From positions 124,001 through 188,000 of the forward strand of contig CAJAII010000008.1 in NCBI GenBank assembly GCA_903939755.1: a stretch of 64,000 nucleotides of DNA. The letters run 5' to 3'. Of the stretch, positions 43,425 to 51,803 are shown piece by piece. This DNA comes from an uncultured Flavobacteriales bacterium (lineage in GTDB: Bacteria; Bacteroidota; Bacteroidia; Flavobacteriales_D; Crocinitomicaceae). Within the stretch, counting starts at the first letter, position 1. The number at the start of each line of letters is the position of its first letter. The translations under genes were made by a program, and so were the position numbers. The notes under the pieces are model-generated. The model was not told the DNA's origin. It saw only the letters and a program-made list of their open reading frames with translations, and did not search any database.

Positions 43425-44588
43425 ATGTCTACAGAAATTAAAAATTTAAAAGATCTTCAAAACACAGAATATGGCTTGAAGAAATTGTTCGCTGATGCGG
43501 CTGATTTTCTACCACTATTAGGTACTGATTATGTCGAATTATATGTTGGAAATGCCAAGCAATCCGCTCTATATTACAAGACCGCTTTTGGGTTTCAATC
43601 AGAAGCGTTTATGGGTATGGAAACCGGGGTAAAAGATCGGGTGTCATATGTTTTAAAGCAAGATAAAATCCGTTTGGTGCTCACCACTCCCTTAACAAAA
43701 GACGGTGTTATCAATGAACATATTAATAAACACGGTGATGGCGTAAAAGTTATTGCTTTATGGGTGGATGATGCGACAAAGGCCTTTGAAGAAACAACTA
43801 AAAGAGGAGCAAAGCCATTTATGGAACCAACTCGTGAAGAAGATGAAAATGGATTTGTAATTCGTTCAGGTATTTATACCTACGGAGAAACTGTTCATAT
43901 TTTTGTTGAAAGAGCAAATTATAATGGGGTGTTTTTACCAGGATATAAAGCATGGAAATCACATTATAACCCTTCTCCAGTTGGGTTGAAATTTATAGAT
44001 CACATGGTAGGTAATGTGGATTGGAATGAAATGAATACTTGGTGTCAGTTTTATGCAAATGTTATGGGATTTGCCCAGATCATTTCCTTTGATGACAATG
44101 ATATTTCTACGGAATATACGGCATTAATGAGTAAGGTAATGAGCAATGGAAATGGCCGTATTAAATTTCCAATTAATGAACCAGCGGAGGGAAAAAAGAA
44201 ATCCCAAATTGAGGAATACATTGATTTTTATAATGGGGCTGGTGTACAACATATTGCTGTAGCCACCAATGATATTATCGCAACTGTTTCTGAAATGCGG
44301 GATCGAGGTGTTGAGTTTTTATACGTTCCTGATAGTTATTACGTCGATTTATTAGAGCGTGTTGGAGAAATAGATGAAGATATTGAATTGTTGAAGAAAC
44401 ATGGAATTTTAATTGATAGAGATGAAGAGGGGTATTTATTACAGCTATTCACCAAGCCTGTTGTGGATCGCCCAACTATGTTTTTTGAAATAATTCAACG
44501 TAAAGGTGCGCAATCATTTGGCAAGGGGAATTTCAAAGCTTTATTTGAAGCAATTGAAAGAGAACAAGAAAATAGAGGGACGTTATAG
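43425..44588 (+). CDS. hppD: 4-hydroxyphenylpyruvate dioxygenase
   Basis: A 387-residue Fe(II) enzyme of the vicinal-oxygen-chelate fold that converts 4-hydroxyphenylpyruvate to homogentisate. The three iron ligands are visible: His in LKFIDHMVGNVDW, His in GVQHIAVATNDI, and Glu in PTMFFEIIQRKGAQSFGKGN, where GNFKALFEAIEREQ is the characteristic C-terminus. The N-terminal repeat of the fold lacks ligands, as usual. It is the second gene of the hmgA-hppD pair, so the product feeds directly into HmgA. Confidence 0.95.
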   Translation: MSTEIKNLKDLQNTEYGLKKLFADAADFLPLLGTDYVELYVGNAKQSALYYKTAFGFQSEAFMGMETGVKDRVSYVLKQDKIRLVLTTPLTKDGVINEHINKHGDGVKVIALWVDDATKAFEETTKRGAKPFMEPTREEDENGFVIRSGIYTYGETVHIFVERANYNGVFLPGYKAWKSHYNPSPVGLKFIDHMVGNVDWNEMNTWCQFYANVMGFAQIISFDDNDISTEYTALMSKVMSNGNGRIKFPINEPAEGKKKSQIEEYIDFYNGAGVQHIAVATNDIIATVSEMRDRGVEFLYVPDSYYVDLLERVGEIDEDIELLKKHGILIDRDEEGYLLQLFTKPVVDRPTMFFEIIQRKGAQSFGKGNFKALFEAIEREQENRGTL

Positions 44589-44593
44589 CGAAC

Positions 44594-44616
44594 TGGCCGT
44601 TTTTTTTAAACGGTCA
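44594..44616. terminator. Possible hairpin between hppD and frr
   Basis: TGGCCGTTT and AAACGGTCA can pair (one G-U) around a T-rich loop. It overlaps the last codons of frr, and the flanking T-run is weak, so the call is tentative. Confidence 0.35.
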
Positions 44617-45169
44617 TAATTTCTTTTTCTTTTATTTCTAAAAGTTCTTCGATTTTCTTAATGAATTTGTTGGTGACATCCTGAACAAAAGCCTCGGCGT
44701 CTTTGGCCATGTCTTCCGATAAACCATCGTTTTTTAAATTCTTAATAAAATCTATGGCGTCTTTTCGGTTGTTGCGAATACCAACTTTTCCGTTTTCACC
44801 TTCGCTTTTTGCCTTTTTCACTAAATCTCTTCTTCTTTCTTCTGTAAGTGGTGGAACGGCAATTAATAATTGTTCACCATTACTTTGTGGATTTAATCCA
44901 AGGTTGGCATTCATAATCCCTTTGGCGATATCGTTCAAGGTATTTTTTTCGAAAGGTTGAACGGTGATTGTTCGGGCATCCATGGTGTTCACATTCGCTA
45001 TTTGCTGTAAAGGGGTCATTGCTCCATAATACTCCACCATAACTCCAACTAGCATAGCAGGTGTCGCTTTTCCAGCGCGTACTTTCAATAATTCATTTTC
45101 AAAATGAGTTATTGTTTTTGAATTGGAACTTTCTAATTCATCATATACCATTTCAAGTTCTTCGGTCAT
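44606..45169 (-). CDS. frr: Ribosome recycling factor
   Basis: A 187-residue two-domain protein that, with EF-G, splits post-termination ribosomes. The chain has the usual elements: LRVRAGKATPAMLVGVMVEYYGA region (here ELLKVRAGKATPAMLVG), TPLQQIANVNTMDARTITVQ, PFEKNTLNDIAKGIMNANLG, NPQSNGEQLLIAVPPLTEERRR (split at GEQ), and the final long helix with LKNDGLSEDMAKDAE. It follows pyrH by 12 bases in the same operon, the common bacterial order. Confidence 0.96.
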   Translation of the reverse strand: MTEELEMVYDELESSNSKTITHFENELLKVRAGKATPAMLVGVMVEYYGAMTPLQQIANVNTMDARTITVQPFEKNTLNDIAKGIMNANLGLNPQSNGEQLLIAVPPLTEERRRDLVKKAKSEGENGKVGIRNNRKDAIDFIKNLKNDGLSEDMAKDAEAFVQDVTNKFIKKIEELLEIKEKEIMTV

Positions 45170-45181
45170 CTCTTTCTTTTA

Positions 45182-45889
45182 TTAATTATGTACTAAAGTT
45201 CCAACATGGTCTTCGGTCAAAACTTTTAAAAGTGTTCCGGCTGTGTCCATGTCAAAAACAATGATTGGCAAGTTATTTTCTTTACAAAGTGTAAATGCTG
45301 TTAAGTCCATTACGTTTAAACCTTTAGCGTATACTTCATCAAAGGTGATTTGGGTATATTTCGTTGCGGTAGGATCCTTTTCTGGGTCTGCTGTATAAAT
45401 ACCATCTACACGTGTTCCTTTTAATATTACTTCTGCATTTACTTCGATTGCACGCAATGAAGCAGCGGAGTCGGTTGTGAAAAATGGATTCCCAGTTCCA
45501 GCTCCAAATATTACTACGCGTCCTTTTTCTAAATGCCGAACTGCTTTTCGTCTAATGAATGGTTCAGAAATCTCTTTCATTTCAATAGCTGATTGAAGGC
45601 GTGTTTCTACTTTAATAGCTTCTAAAGCAGCTTGTAATGCCATGGAATTAATCATTGTAGCGAGCATTCCCATGTAATCACCATGTGTTCTATCCATGCC
45701 ACCTTGTTCGGCTTGTACGCCTCTAAATATATTACCACCTCCAATAACGATGGCTATTTCAACACCTTTATCTCGAATTTCTTTAATTTGTTTTGCATAA
45801 GAAGCGATTCGATCATTGTCAATACCGAATTGTTTACTCCCCATTAAGGATTCGCCGCTTAATTTTAGGAGGATGCGTTTGTATTTCAT
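45182..45889 (-). CDS. pyrH: Uridylate kinase
   Basis: A 235-residue amino-acid-kinase-fold enzyme that makes UDP from UMP. The motifs are [13 protein letters not shown] at the start, [32 protein letters not shown] and [19 protein letters not shown]. The ATG is chosen: the upstream in-frame TTG is inside the predicted -7 box and leader. It heads a two-gene pyrH-frr unit with its own promoter at 45905-45938, separate from tsf. Confidence 0.96.
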   Translation of the reverse strand: MKYKRILLKLSGESLMGSKQFGIDNDRIASYAKQIKEIRDKGVEIAIVIGGGNIFRGVQAEQGGMDRTHGDYMGMLATMINSMALQAALEAIKVETRLQSAIEMKEISEPFIRRKAVRHLEKGRVVIFGAGTGNPFFTTDSAASLRAIEVNAEVILKGTRVDGIYTADPEKDPTATKYTQITFDEVYAKGLNVMDLTAFTLCKENNLPIIVFDMDTAGTLLKVLTEDHVGTLVHN

Positions 45890-45904
45890 GGTATTGATTT
45901 TTAG

Positions 45905-45938
45905 CAAAGATAGTATGATTATTTGAAATTTTTAACAA
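45905..45938 (-). promoter_or_regulatory. Promoter of pyrH-frr
   Basis: On the minus strand TTG (45936-45938) and a perfect TATCTTTG (45905-45912) are 23 bases apart. The leader to the ATG would be about ten bases. Confidence 0.6.
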
Positions 45939-46018
45939 TGGCGGTTGGTTGATGGGATTTCTTTATGGGAGCTTGTTGGATCATTAATTGTATGGTCCCC
46001 CATGTTTATCGGTAAAAT

Positions 46019-46774
46019 TTATTCTTCATCACCATCCCATGGTAAACTCGCGTCTTCTGTTTTGCTGGATTCTGCAATTAATTGCTGCAATTCATTTAAT
46101 TCTTCTTCGTTCAAATCACGGTATTGCCCTAATGGAAGATCTAATTTTATATTGATGATCCTTGTTCGCGTTAATTCAACTACTTCGTAATCTAAATAAT
46201 TACACATTCGCCTAATTTGGCGATTCAATCCTTGTGTCAATATAATTTTAAAGCTAAAAGTGGTTATTTTGACAACGACACACTTACGAGTTATGGTATC
46301 TAGCACGGGAACGCCATTTCCCATTTGTTTAATAAATTCTTTGCTGATAGGTCTGTCAACACGAACGATATATTCCTTTTCATGGTTATTTCGCGCACGC
46401 AATATTTTATTGACGATTTCTCCATCGTTGGTTAATAAGATCAAGCCATTGCTATTTTTGTCTAGCCGTCCGATTGGAAAAATTCTTATTGGATAATCAA
46501 TGAAGTCGATAATATTGTCCACAACATCTAAGCTGGTAGTACATTCTATTCCTTCAGGTTTGTTAAATGCTAAATAGACTAGTTTTTCGATTGTTTCATT
46601 AATCGATTTTCCATCGATGCAAACGTTGTCGCTTGGTGCAACCTTAGTACCCATTTGAGGAACAATGCCATTGATGGTAACGCGACCTTCTTCAATAAGT
46701 TTATCCGCTTCTCTGCGTGAACAAATTCCTTTTTCACTAATAAATTTGTTTAAGCGCTTTAAATTGGATTCCAT
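46019..46774 (-). CDS. rluF: rRNA pseudouridine synthase, RluF-like
   Basis: A 251-residue enzyme of the RsuA/RluB/E/F family. An S4 RNA-binding domain (about 1-60) reads LKRLNKFISEKGICSRREAD. The catalytic Asp is in PIGRLDKNSNGLILLTNDG. HEKEYIVRV and the C-terminal LTQGLNRQIRRMCNYLDYEV are specific features; the latter favours RluF (23S U2604) over RluB or RsuA. A short acidic tail ends at DGDEE. It stands between tsf and pyrH and has its own promoter (46779-46809) with the -7 box ending four bases before the ATG. Confidence 0.9.
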   Translation of the reverse strand: MESNLKRLNKFISEKGICSRREADKLIEEGRVTINGIVPQMGTKVAPSDNVCIDGKSINETIEKLVYLAFNKPEGIECTTSLDVVDNIIDFIDYPIRIFPIGRLDKNSNGLILLTNDGEIVNKILRARNNHEKEYIVRVDRPISKEFIKQMGNGVPVLDTITRKCVVVKITTFSFKIILTQGLNRQIRRMCNYLDYEVVELTRTRIINIKLDLPLGQYRDLNEEELNELQQLIAESSKTEDASLPWDGDEE

Positions 46775-46778
46775 CCCT

Positions 46779-46809
46779 CAAAGGTATTGAAATAGACCAT
46801 GTCAAACAA
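46779..46809 (-). promoter_or_regulatory. Promoter abutting the rluF start codon
   Basis: On the minus strand TTG (46807-46809) and TACCTTTG (46779-46786) are 20 bases apart. Only AGGG separates the -7 box from the ATG, so transcription should start at or very near the start codon. Confidence 0.6.
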
Positions 46810-46871
46810 ATTGATTTATAGTCCTTTTGGCAGACTTCTTAAATTCAATAGGTTTAAAATTTAGACAAAAA

Positions 46872-46899
46872 AAAATCCCGTTTCTAAAAACGGGATTTT
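46872..46899 (-). terminator. Terminator after tsf
   Basis: A perfect 12-bp stem (AAAATCCCGTTT / AAACGGGATTTT) with loop CTAA, followed on the minus strand by a T-run. It ends the rplM-rpsI-rpsB-tsf unit. Confidence 0.9.
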
Positions 46900-46918
46900 A
46901 CAACTAAATAATTTATTA

Positions 46919-47749
46919 TTAGCTTAAAGAAAACCTTTTAAATTCAGTAATTGAAAGACCTTTCTCAGTAGCATTTAAAAATTGTTCAACGCTTAATTTG
47001 TTATCTCTAACAAATGGCTGACTTAACAAGGTATTTTCTTGAAAGAATTTGTTTAGTCTACCCATTGCAATTTTCTCTGCCATTTCAGCTGGCTTACCTT
47101 CTTGTATAGCCAATTCTTTTCCAACTTCTATTTCACGTTCAATTGTTCTTGCATCAACACCGTCCTTATCTATAGCAATTGGATTCATTGCAGCAATTTG
47201 CATGGCAACTTGTCGCCCTGCTTCCGCTGCAGCTTCAACACTATTATTTAATCCGACTAAGGTAGCCAATTGATTTCCTGGGTGGTTATAAGCAACTACT
47301 TTCTCCGATTTGATAATCGCGTAAGAAGACAATTCTAATTTTTCTCCTAAGCGACCAATTTGCTCGATAATTTTTTCCTCTAATGTTAATTTATCATCGT
47401 AAGCAAGAGCTTTTAACGCATCAACGTTAGATGGCTTATGATTTAATGCTAAGTCAACAATTGATTGTACAAAAGTTACATACCCTTCGTTTTTAGCAAC
47501 GAAATCTGTTTCGCAATTTAAAGCAAGAATAACTCCTGTTTGACCATCAGCAGCTGCTTGAGCCATGATTAAGCCTTCTTTGGCATCGTTATCACCTCTT
47601 TTCGCAGCAACTTTTTGTCCTTTTTTACGAAGAATATCAATCGCTATTTCGATGTCACCATTAGATTCTACTAATGCATTTTTGCAGTCCATCATTCCTG
47701 CACCTGTTTGTTGACGTAAATTATTTACATCAGCAGCTGTAATTGCCAT
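46919..47749 (-). CDS. tsf: Translation elongation factor Ts
   Basis: A 276-residue guanine-nucleotide exchange factor for EF-Tu. The N-terminal UBA-like domain has VNNLRQQTGAGMMDCKNALV and IDILRKKGQKVAAKRGDNDA. ILALNCETDFVAKNEGYVTF is the EF-Tu contact segment. A coiled-coil/dimer region follows and the C-terminus ends FLNATEKGLSITEFKRFSL, split here. The length is usual. It follows rpsB by 33 bases and is followed by a strong terminator. Confidence 0.97.
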   Translation of the reverse strand: MAITAADVNNLRQQTGAGMMDCKNALVESNGDIEIAIDILRKKGQKVAAKRGDNDAKEGLIMAQAAADGQTGVILALNCETDFVAKNEGYVTFVQSIVDLALNHKPSNVDALKALAYDDKLTLEEKIIEQIGRLGEKLELSSYAIIKSEKVVAYNHPGNQLATLVGLNNSVEAAAEAGRQVAMQIAAMNPIAIDKDGVDARTIEREIEVGKELAIQEGKPAEMAEKIAMGRLNKFFQENTLLSQPFVRDNKLSVEQFLNATEKGLSITEFKRFSLS

Positions 47750-47782
47750 GGTCTAAAATTTATTGGTTAAAAATATGTGAGA

Positions 47783-48736
47783 TTAAGCTTCTTCTTCGTT
47801 GTTTTCTTCCGCAACTGGAGTTTCTTCAACAACTGGTGCTTCTTCAACAACAGGTGCTTCTTCAACAACTGGAGTTTCTTCAACAACAGGTGCTTCTTCA
47901 ACAACTGGAGTTTCTTCAACAACTGCAGCTACTTCAACAACTGCTTCTGTATTCTCCACCGAATTTAATCGTTTTCTTGTTTTTGGAGCCGTATTTCCTT
48001 TAGCTTCAACTAGTTCATCCGAACCCGCTTCATTTTCAGGCTTCATGTTCTTGCGATCTTCTAAACCATCACGAACTGCATCACAAATTTCATCAAGAAT
48101 TAAAGAGATTGATTTTGTAGCATCATCATTTGAAGGAATAGGAAAATCAACCAACTTAGGATTTGAATTAGTATCCACCATTGCAAAAACTGGAATGTTT
48201 AAGCGCTTAGCTTCAGCTAAAGCAATATGTTCTTTCAATATATCAACTATGAAAATAGCAGCTGGTTGGCGGGTCATTTCAGAAATTGAACCAAAAGTTT
48301 TTTCTAGTTTATCTCGTTGACGTGTTTTAAATAATTTCTCACGTTTGTTCAATGTTTCCCAAGTACCGTCAGATTTCATTTTGTCAATCATTGTCATTTT
48401 CTTGATTGACTTTCGAGTAGTTTGGAAATTTGTTAACATTCCACCTGTCCACCTTTCAGTTACGTAAGGCATATTGATTTTAATAACTCGTTCAGAAACT
48501 ATTTCTTTCGCTTGTTTTTTTGTTGCAACAAAAAGAATTTTTTTACCTGAGCGTGCAATTTGTTTCATTGCTGCACAAGCCTGATCTAAATGAACAATTG
48601 TTTTGTTCAAATCGATTATGTGTATTCCTTTCTTCTCTTCGAAGATGTAAGGAGCCATTGCTGGGTTCCACTTTCTTTTTTGGTGACCGAAATGAACTCC
48701 GGCATTTAAAAGTGTTTCAAAATTTAATTTAGACAT
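47783..48736 (-). CDS. rpsB: 30S ribosomal protein S2 with repeat-rich C-terminal extension
   Basis: A 317-residue small-subunit protein. The core (about 1-230) is normal: LLNAGVHFGHQKRKWNPAMA, LFVATKKQAKEIV, TERWTGGMLTNFQT, IFIVDILKEHIALAEAKRLN and PVFAMVDTNSNPKLVDFPIP (split). After residue 230 there is an acidic tail of nearly 90 residues, ending with about six copies of a hexapeptide VVEE(T/A)P and then ENNEEEA. Standard S2 is about 230-260 residues, so this tail is extra. The repeats are encoded by 18-bp tandem units (about 47814-47942). Confidence 0.97.
   Translation of the reverse strand: MSKLNFETLLNAGVHFGHQKRKWNPAMAPYIFEEKKGIHIIDLNKTIVHLDQACAAMKQIARSGKKILFVATKKQAKEIVSERVIKINMPYVTERWTGGMLTNFQTTRKSIKKMTMIDKMKSDGTWETLNKREKLFKTRQRDKLEKTFGSISEMTRQPAAIFIVDILKEHIALAEAKRLNIPVFAMVDTNSNPKLVDFPIPSNDDATKSISLILDEICDAVRDGLEDRKNMKPENEAGSDELVEAKGNTAPKTRKRLNSVENTEAVVEVAAVVEETPVVEEAPVVEETPVVEEAPVVEEAPVVEETPVAEENNEEEA
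47814..47942 (-). repeat. 18-bp tandem repeat inside rpsB
   Basis: About seven units of 18 bases, read on the plus strand as CTTCAACAACTGGAGTTT with variants. They encode the VVEETP / VVEEAP series in the S2 tail. The units differ by a few silent or Thr/Ala changes, so the array is not perfectly homogenised. Confidence 0.85.
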
Positions 48737-48835
48737 ATATTATTTATTTGTTTACGTTCCTTAATTAGTTCAACAGTTGAGGGATCTTTTAAAGATGGGT
48801 GCTCAAAAGTTTGGATACTAAACCTCCAATATCGA

Positions 48836-49222
48836 TTAACGTTTCGAGAATTGGAATTTCTTTCTTGCTTTTGGTTGTCCTGGCTTTTTACGTTCTACCA
48901 TTCTAGGATCACGTGTCATTAAACCATCTGCTTTTAATAGCGGCTTGTAGTCAGCTGAGATTTCAACTAACGCTCGAGAGATACCTAAGCGGATAGCTTC
49001 TGCTTGTCCATTTATCCCTCCACCCATTACGTTTACTTTAACATCGTATTGACCAACGGTTTCCGTTAAAATAAATGGTTGGTTGATTTTTGCTTGTAAA
49101 ACATCAATTGGAAACATTACGGCCATAGCCTTTTTGTTTATTGATATAGTACCTTTTCCTTTGGATAAATATACACGAGCAACAGCCGTCTTTCTTCTTC
49201 CTAGAGCGTTTATAATTTCCAT
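48836..49222 (-). CDS. rpsI: 30S ribosomal protein S9
   Basis: A 128-residue ribosomal protein with the start INALGRRKTAVARVYLSKGK, the segment VNVMGGGINGQAEAIRLGIS and the basic C-terminus that reaches the P-site tRNA, ending KARKKFQFSKR. The length is typical. It follows rplM by a single base in the conserved rplM-rpsI pair. A 99-base gap separates it from rpsB and contains a short palindrome (ATCTTTTAAAGAT) but no clear promoter. Confidence 0.97.
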   Translation of the reverse strand: MEIINALGRRKTAVARVYLSKGKGTISINKKAMAVMFPIDVLQAKINQPFILTETVGQYDVKVNVMGGGINGQAEAIRLGISRALVEISADYKPLLKADGLMTRDPRMVERKKPGQPKARKKFQFSKR

Positions 49223-49223
49223 A

Positions 49224-49679
49224 TTATTTAAGTGAATCTAAATTTAACAATTCTGGTTGCTGTGCGTCATGCTTGTGTGTAGTACCAGCATATACTTTAA
49301 GGTTGGTGAACAATCTTCTACCCAACGTATTTTTTGGTAACATCCCTTTGATTGCTTTTTCAACTAATCGTTCAGGATGATCTCTTAACATGTTTTCAGC
49401 AGATGTGAAACGTTGACCTCCAGGATAGCCTGAAAACCGAACATATTCTTTTTGAGATAATTTAGCACCTGAAAAAGTAATTTTCTCAGCATTAATTATG
49501 ATAACATTATCACCGCAATCAGCATGAGGTGTATAGTTAGTTTTGTATTTACCTCGGATTACTTTTGCAACTTTACTTGCTAGTCTTCCTACTGTATGTC
49601 CCTCTGCATCAACGATAAACCACTTTTTATTAGCAGTTTGAACATTTCCAGAAATTGTTTTATAACTTAATGTATCCAC
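49224..49679 (-). CDS. rplM: 50S ribosomal protein L13
   Basis: A 151-residue large-subunit protein. [40 protein letters not shown] and [20 protein letters not shown] are signatures. The start is a GTG, giving [12 protein letters not shown] as in other Bacteroidota. A promoter with a 19-base spacer lies upstream (49725-49754), and its short leader contains a CCCTAA-TT-TTAGGG hairpin followed by T5, possibly a regulatory site. Confidence 0.97.
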   Translation of the reverse strand: MDTLSYKTISGNVQTANKKWFIVDAEGHTVGRLASKVAKVIRGKYKTNYTPHADCGDNVIIINAEKITFSGAKLSQKEYVRFSGYPGGQRFTSAENMLRDHPERLVEKAIKGMLPKNTLGRRLFTNLKVYAGTTHKHDAQQPELLNLDSLK

Positions 49680-49699
49680 GTTATATTCTTTATATGAGC

Positions 49700-49723
49700 A
49701 CTAAAAACCCTAAAATTAGGGGT
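49700..49723 (-). promoter_or_regulatory. Small hairpin in the rplM leader
   Basis: On the minus strand the leader reads CACCCCTAATTTTAGGGTTTTT. CCCTAA pairs with TTAGGG, and a T-run follows. It lies between the promoter and the GTG. It could be an attenuator or a ribosomal-protein binding site; neither is shown. Confidence 0.4.
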
Positions 49724-49724
49724 G

Positions 49725-49754
49725 CAAAGATAGGATTATTGTTTTTATTAACAA
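49725..49754 (-). promoter_or_regulatory. Promoter of the rplM ribosomal operon
   Basis: On the minus strand TTG (49752-49754) and a perfect TATCTTTG (49725-49732) are separated by 19 bases. Confidence 0.65.
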
Positions 49755-49783
49755 AGGAATTAAATAAAAAATAAAAGAAATTT

Positions 49784-50545
49784 TTAACGATTTTTGAAAG
49801 TGCTGATTGCTTCACGTGTAAAATCACTTAAAACTAATTTCCCACTTATGCCTGCTCGACTGATTAATAAGGCGTCCCAATCTTCAGTTCCTTCCCAAAA
49901 TATCTGCTTGAGTGCTTGCATCGCTGCGGGATTTGAAAGAGAAAGTTGGATGGCCAATGATTGAATAGCACTATCCATTTCAGAAGCAGTTTCATAAATC
50001 TCATTGTACAAACCTTTGTTCTTCGCCCAATCGGCACTTCTCCAAGCACTCGCGTTAATAGCAAGTTCACTCATAGCAGACAAGCCAATTTTTCGCTGAA
50101 CAGCAGGTCCAACAACGAAAGGACCAATGCCAACGGCGAGTTCTGAAAGTTTCACTGCTGCATTCGTAGTTGCAAAACAATAATCTACTGCACTTGCAAT
50201 GCCAACACCCCCGCCTACAGCTTTACCCTGAACTCGTCCTATAATTAACTTGCTTGATTTGCGACAAGCATTAATAACGTTTGCAAATCCCGAAAAAAAC
50301 TTCTTACCTGACTCTAGATCTTCAATGGCAACTAGTTCATCGAAGCTTGCACCGGCACAAAAGGTTTTTTCTCCAATGGACTGTAAAATAATTACTTTAA
50401 CTCCAGCATCATTGCTTAGATCGCTTATGGTTTTGGCGAGTAATTGAAGTAAAGCTCCTGGAAGGGAATTACTTTGCGGATGACCAAATGTTATGGTTCC
50501 AATTTCATTGTTAATAGAAACATCAACGGTACCTTTTTCTTCCAT
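49784..50545 (-). CDS. Enoyl-CoA hydratase/isomerase family protein
   Basis: A 253-residue crotonase-fold protein. The oxyanion-hole segments are EKTFCAGASFDEL and QGKAVGGGVGIASAVDYCFA. AAVKLSELAVGIGPFVVGPA follows as in relatives, with Glu in the position of one catalytic acid (LSELAVGI). The second catalytic Glu is not obvious. Its function may be beta-oxidation, isomerisation or methylglutaconyl-CoA hydration. It lies 11 bases after the coiled-coil membrane protein gene and upstream of rplM, which has its own promoter. Confidence 0.9.
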   Translation of the reverse strand: MEEKGTVDVSINNEIGTITFGHPQSNSLPGALLQLLAKTISDLSNDAGVKVIILQSIGEKTFCAGASFDELVAIEDLESGKKFFSGFANVINACRKSSKLIIGRVQGKAVGGGVGIASAVDYCFATTNAAVKLSELAVGIGPFVVGPAVQRKIGLSAMSELAINASAWRSADWAKNKGLYNEIYETASEMDSAIQSLAIQLSLSNPAAMQALKQIFWEGTEDWDALLISRAGISGKLVLSDFTREAISTFKNR

Positions 50546-50556
50546 AGAATCGGAGA

Positions 50557-51510
50557 TTATTTTAATGTGATACTATCCGTGCCTATAACAATACCATCGC
50601 AAATCACCTTTATTTTGTAATTCCCCTTAATGGCTTTTTCGGCCTTGAAATCATAATAAATAGAGATGTCAACGGCTTGATTTTGATAATCGATCTCTTT
50701 TTTATCCGAGTAGGCTACGTTTCCTTGATCTGTATCAACAGTGTTATTCGAACGAGCTTGAAGAATTCTTCCGTCTGGGCTGGTGATTTGTAAATAAACT
50801 GATTTCTTTCCAGCGCTTGCTAGCGGATTCTGTGAAATAGTAAAGCTAGACATTATTTGAACGGTGTTTTTGGCTTTTTCTGTTTCTTTAATTGTACTGT
50901 TCCATTTAGATTGCAAGGCAGATGAATGAAATGAGTAAGCATTAAGTTGAGCCCCTTTTTTAAGCTGGGTTGTTTTCTCTTCCACTTCTTTTTTGAATTC
51001 ATCACGCTCTGTTGTCGTCGTATTTAATTGTGTTGATGTTTCATCTAGTTTCGATGTCAATTCAATGTTTAAGGTGTTCAAGGCATCAATTTGCTTTACA
51101 TAACCCTTCATGATATTTCGTAAAGTTTCATTTTCTTTTCTTAACTGAAAAAGTTGTGAAGCGGTAAGGTTTTTATTGGTATTTAATTCATTTAATAATT
51201 TTTTTATTCTATCTTTTTGAATATTAAGACTGTCTGCTTTACTTTGATCTTTTTCAATTAACTTGTCATAGGAATCTAACATGTTTTTGAAGTCTGTTTT
51301 TAAATCATTTGAAATATTCCCGACATAGCCAGCCATCATTTTATTCATGCCATCCATGTCTGACTTAAGTACTAAATTCTCATTACTGCAGGTGTTTAAT
51401 TCGGCTCTTTTACTTGACCACATATAAGTAAGATAAGCCAAGCCTGCCAGTAAAATAAAAATGGTAATTAAATAAAATCCGTTGCCACTTTTTGTGTTTC
51501 CCTCGGTCAT
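50557..51510 (-). CDS. Membrane-anchored coiled-coil protein of unknown function
   Basis: A 317-residue protein with a single N-terminal membrane helix (about 12-30, FYLITIFILLAGLAYLTYMW), a periplasmic coiled coil at about 35-190 (heptads such as LNIQKDRIKKLLNELNTNKN), and a C-terminal beta-rich domain (about 205-317) with IMSSFTISQNP, VYLQITSPDGRILQ and YKIKVICDGIVIGTDSITLK. This looks like a family conserved in Bacteroidota, but I cannot name it. It lies between purS and the crotonase-fold gene and is probably co-transcribed with them. Confidence 0.72.
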   Translation of the reverse strand: MTEGNTKSGNGFYLITIFILLAGLAYLTYMWSSKRAELNTCSNENLVLKSDMDGMNKMMAGYVGNISNDLKTDFKNMLDSYDKLIEKDQSKADSLNIQKDRIKKLLNELNTNKNLTASQLFQLRKENETLRNIMKGYVKQIDALNTLNIELTSKLDETSTQLNTTTTERDEFKKEVEEKTTQLKKGAQLNAYSFHSSALQSKWNSTIKETEKAKNTVQIMSSFTISQNPLASAGKKSVYLQITSPDGRILQARSNNTVDTDQGNVAYSDKKEIDYQNQAVDISIYYDFKAEKAIKGNYKIKVICDGIVIGTDSITLK

Positions 51511-51551
51511 AGTTTCTAATTTTAAGTTGCTTAGTTATTCAAATTTTCAAT

Positions 51552-51803
51552 TCAACAAGTTTCAATGCTGAAACGATAGGTTTCCATAATTTGATTCGCC
51601 AATAATTTTTTACACGCATCATTCACTTTTTCTTCGGCTGTTTTCAGGTCTGCACAATTAATAAATAAGCGAATATGCCTTCCAATTCGTACATTTTCTA
51701 TTTCTGATAGTCCAATGTTTTGCATTGTGTTTGACACCGCTTTTCCTTGTGGATCTAGCAGCGCGTCTTGGGGCATTATATCAATTTCAGCTTTAAATTT
51801 CAT
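51552..51803 (-). CDS. purS: Phosphoribosylformylglycinamidine synthase subunit PurS
   Basis: An 83-residue small subunit that links PurL and PurQ in FGAM synthesis. KFKAEIDIMPQDALLDPQGK, NIGLSEIENVRIGRHIRLFI and the C-terminal LLANQIMETYRFSIE match the family (V.V.P...LDPQG.A....L..LG). The ATG is preferred over an in-frame TTG eight codons upstream. It overlaps pssA by 11 bases. No purL or purQ is in the window. Confidence 0.9.
   Translation of the reverse strand: MKFKAEIDIMPQDALLDPQGKAVSNTMQNIGLSEIENVRIGRHIRLFINCADLKTAEEKVNDACKKLLANQIMETYRFSIETC

Noticed and set aside
47814-47942. CRISPR-like array
   Set aside because: The repeats are 18 bases long and directly adjacent, without spacers, and lie in frame inside rpsB; no cas genes are present.
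47743-48320. Plus-strand frames with Leu/Gln and Ser/Thr repeats
   Set aside because: They are shadows of the 18-bp tandem repeat in rpsB; the minus-strand S2 reading is unambiguous.
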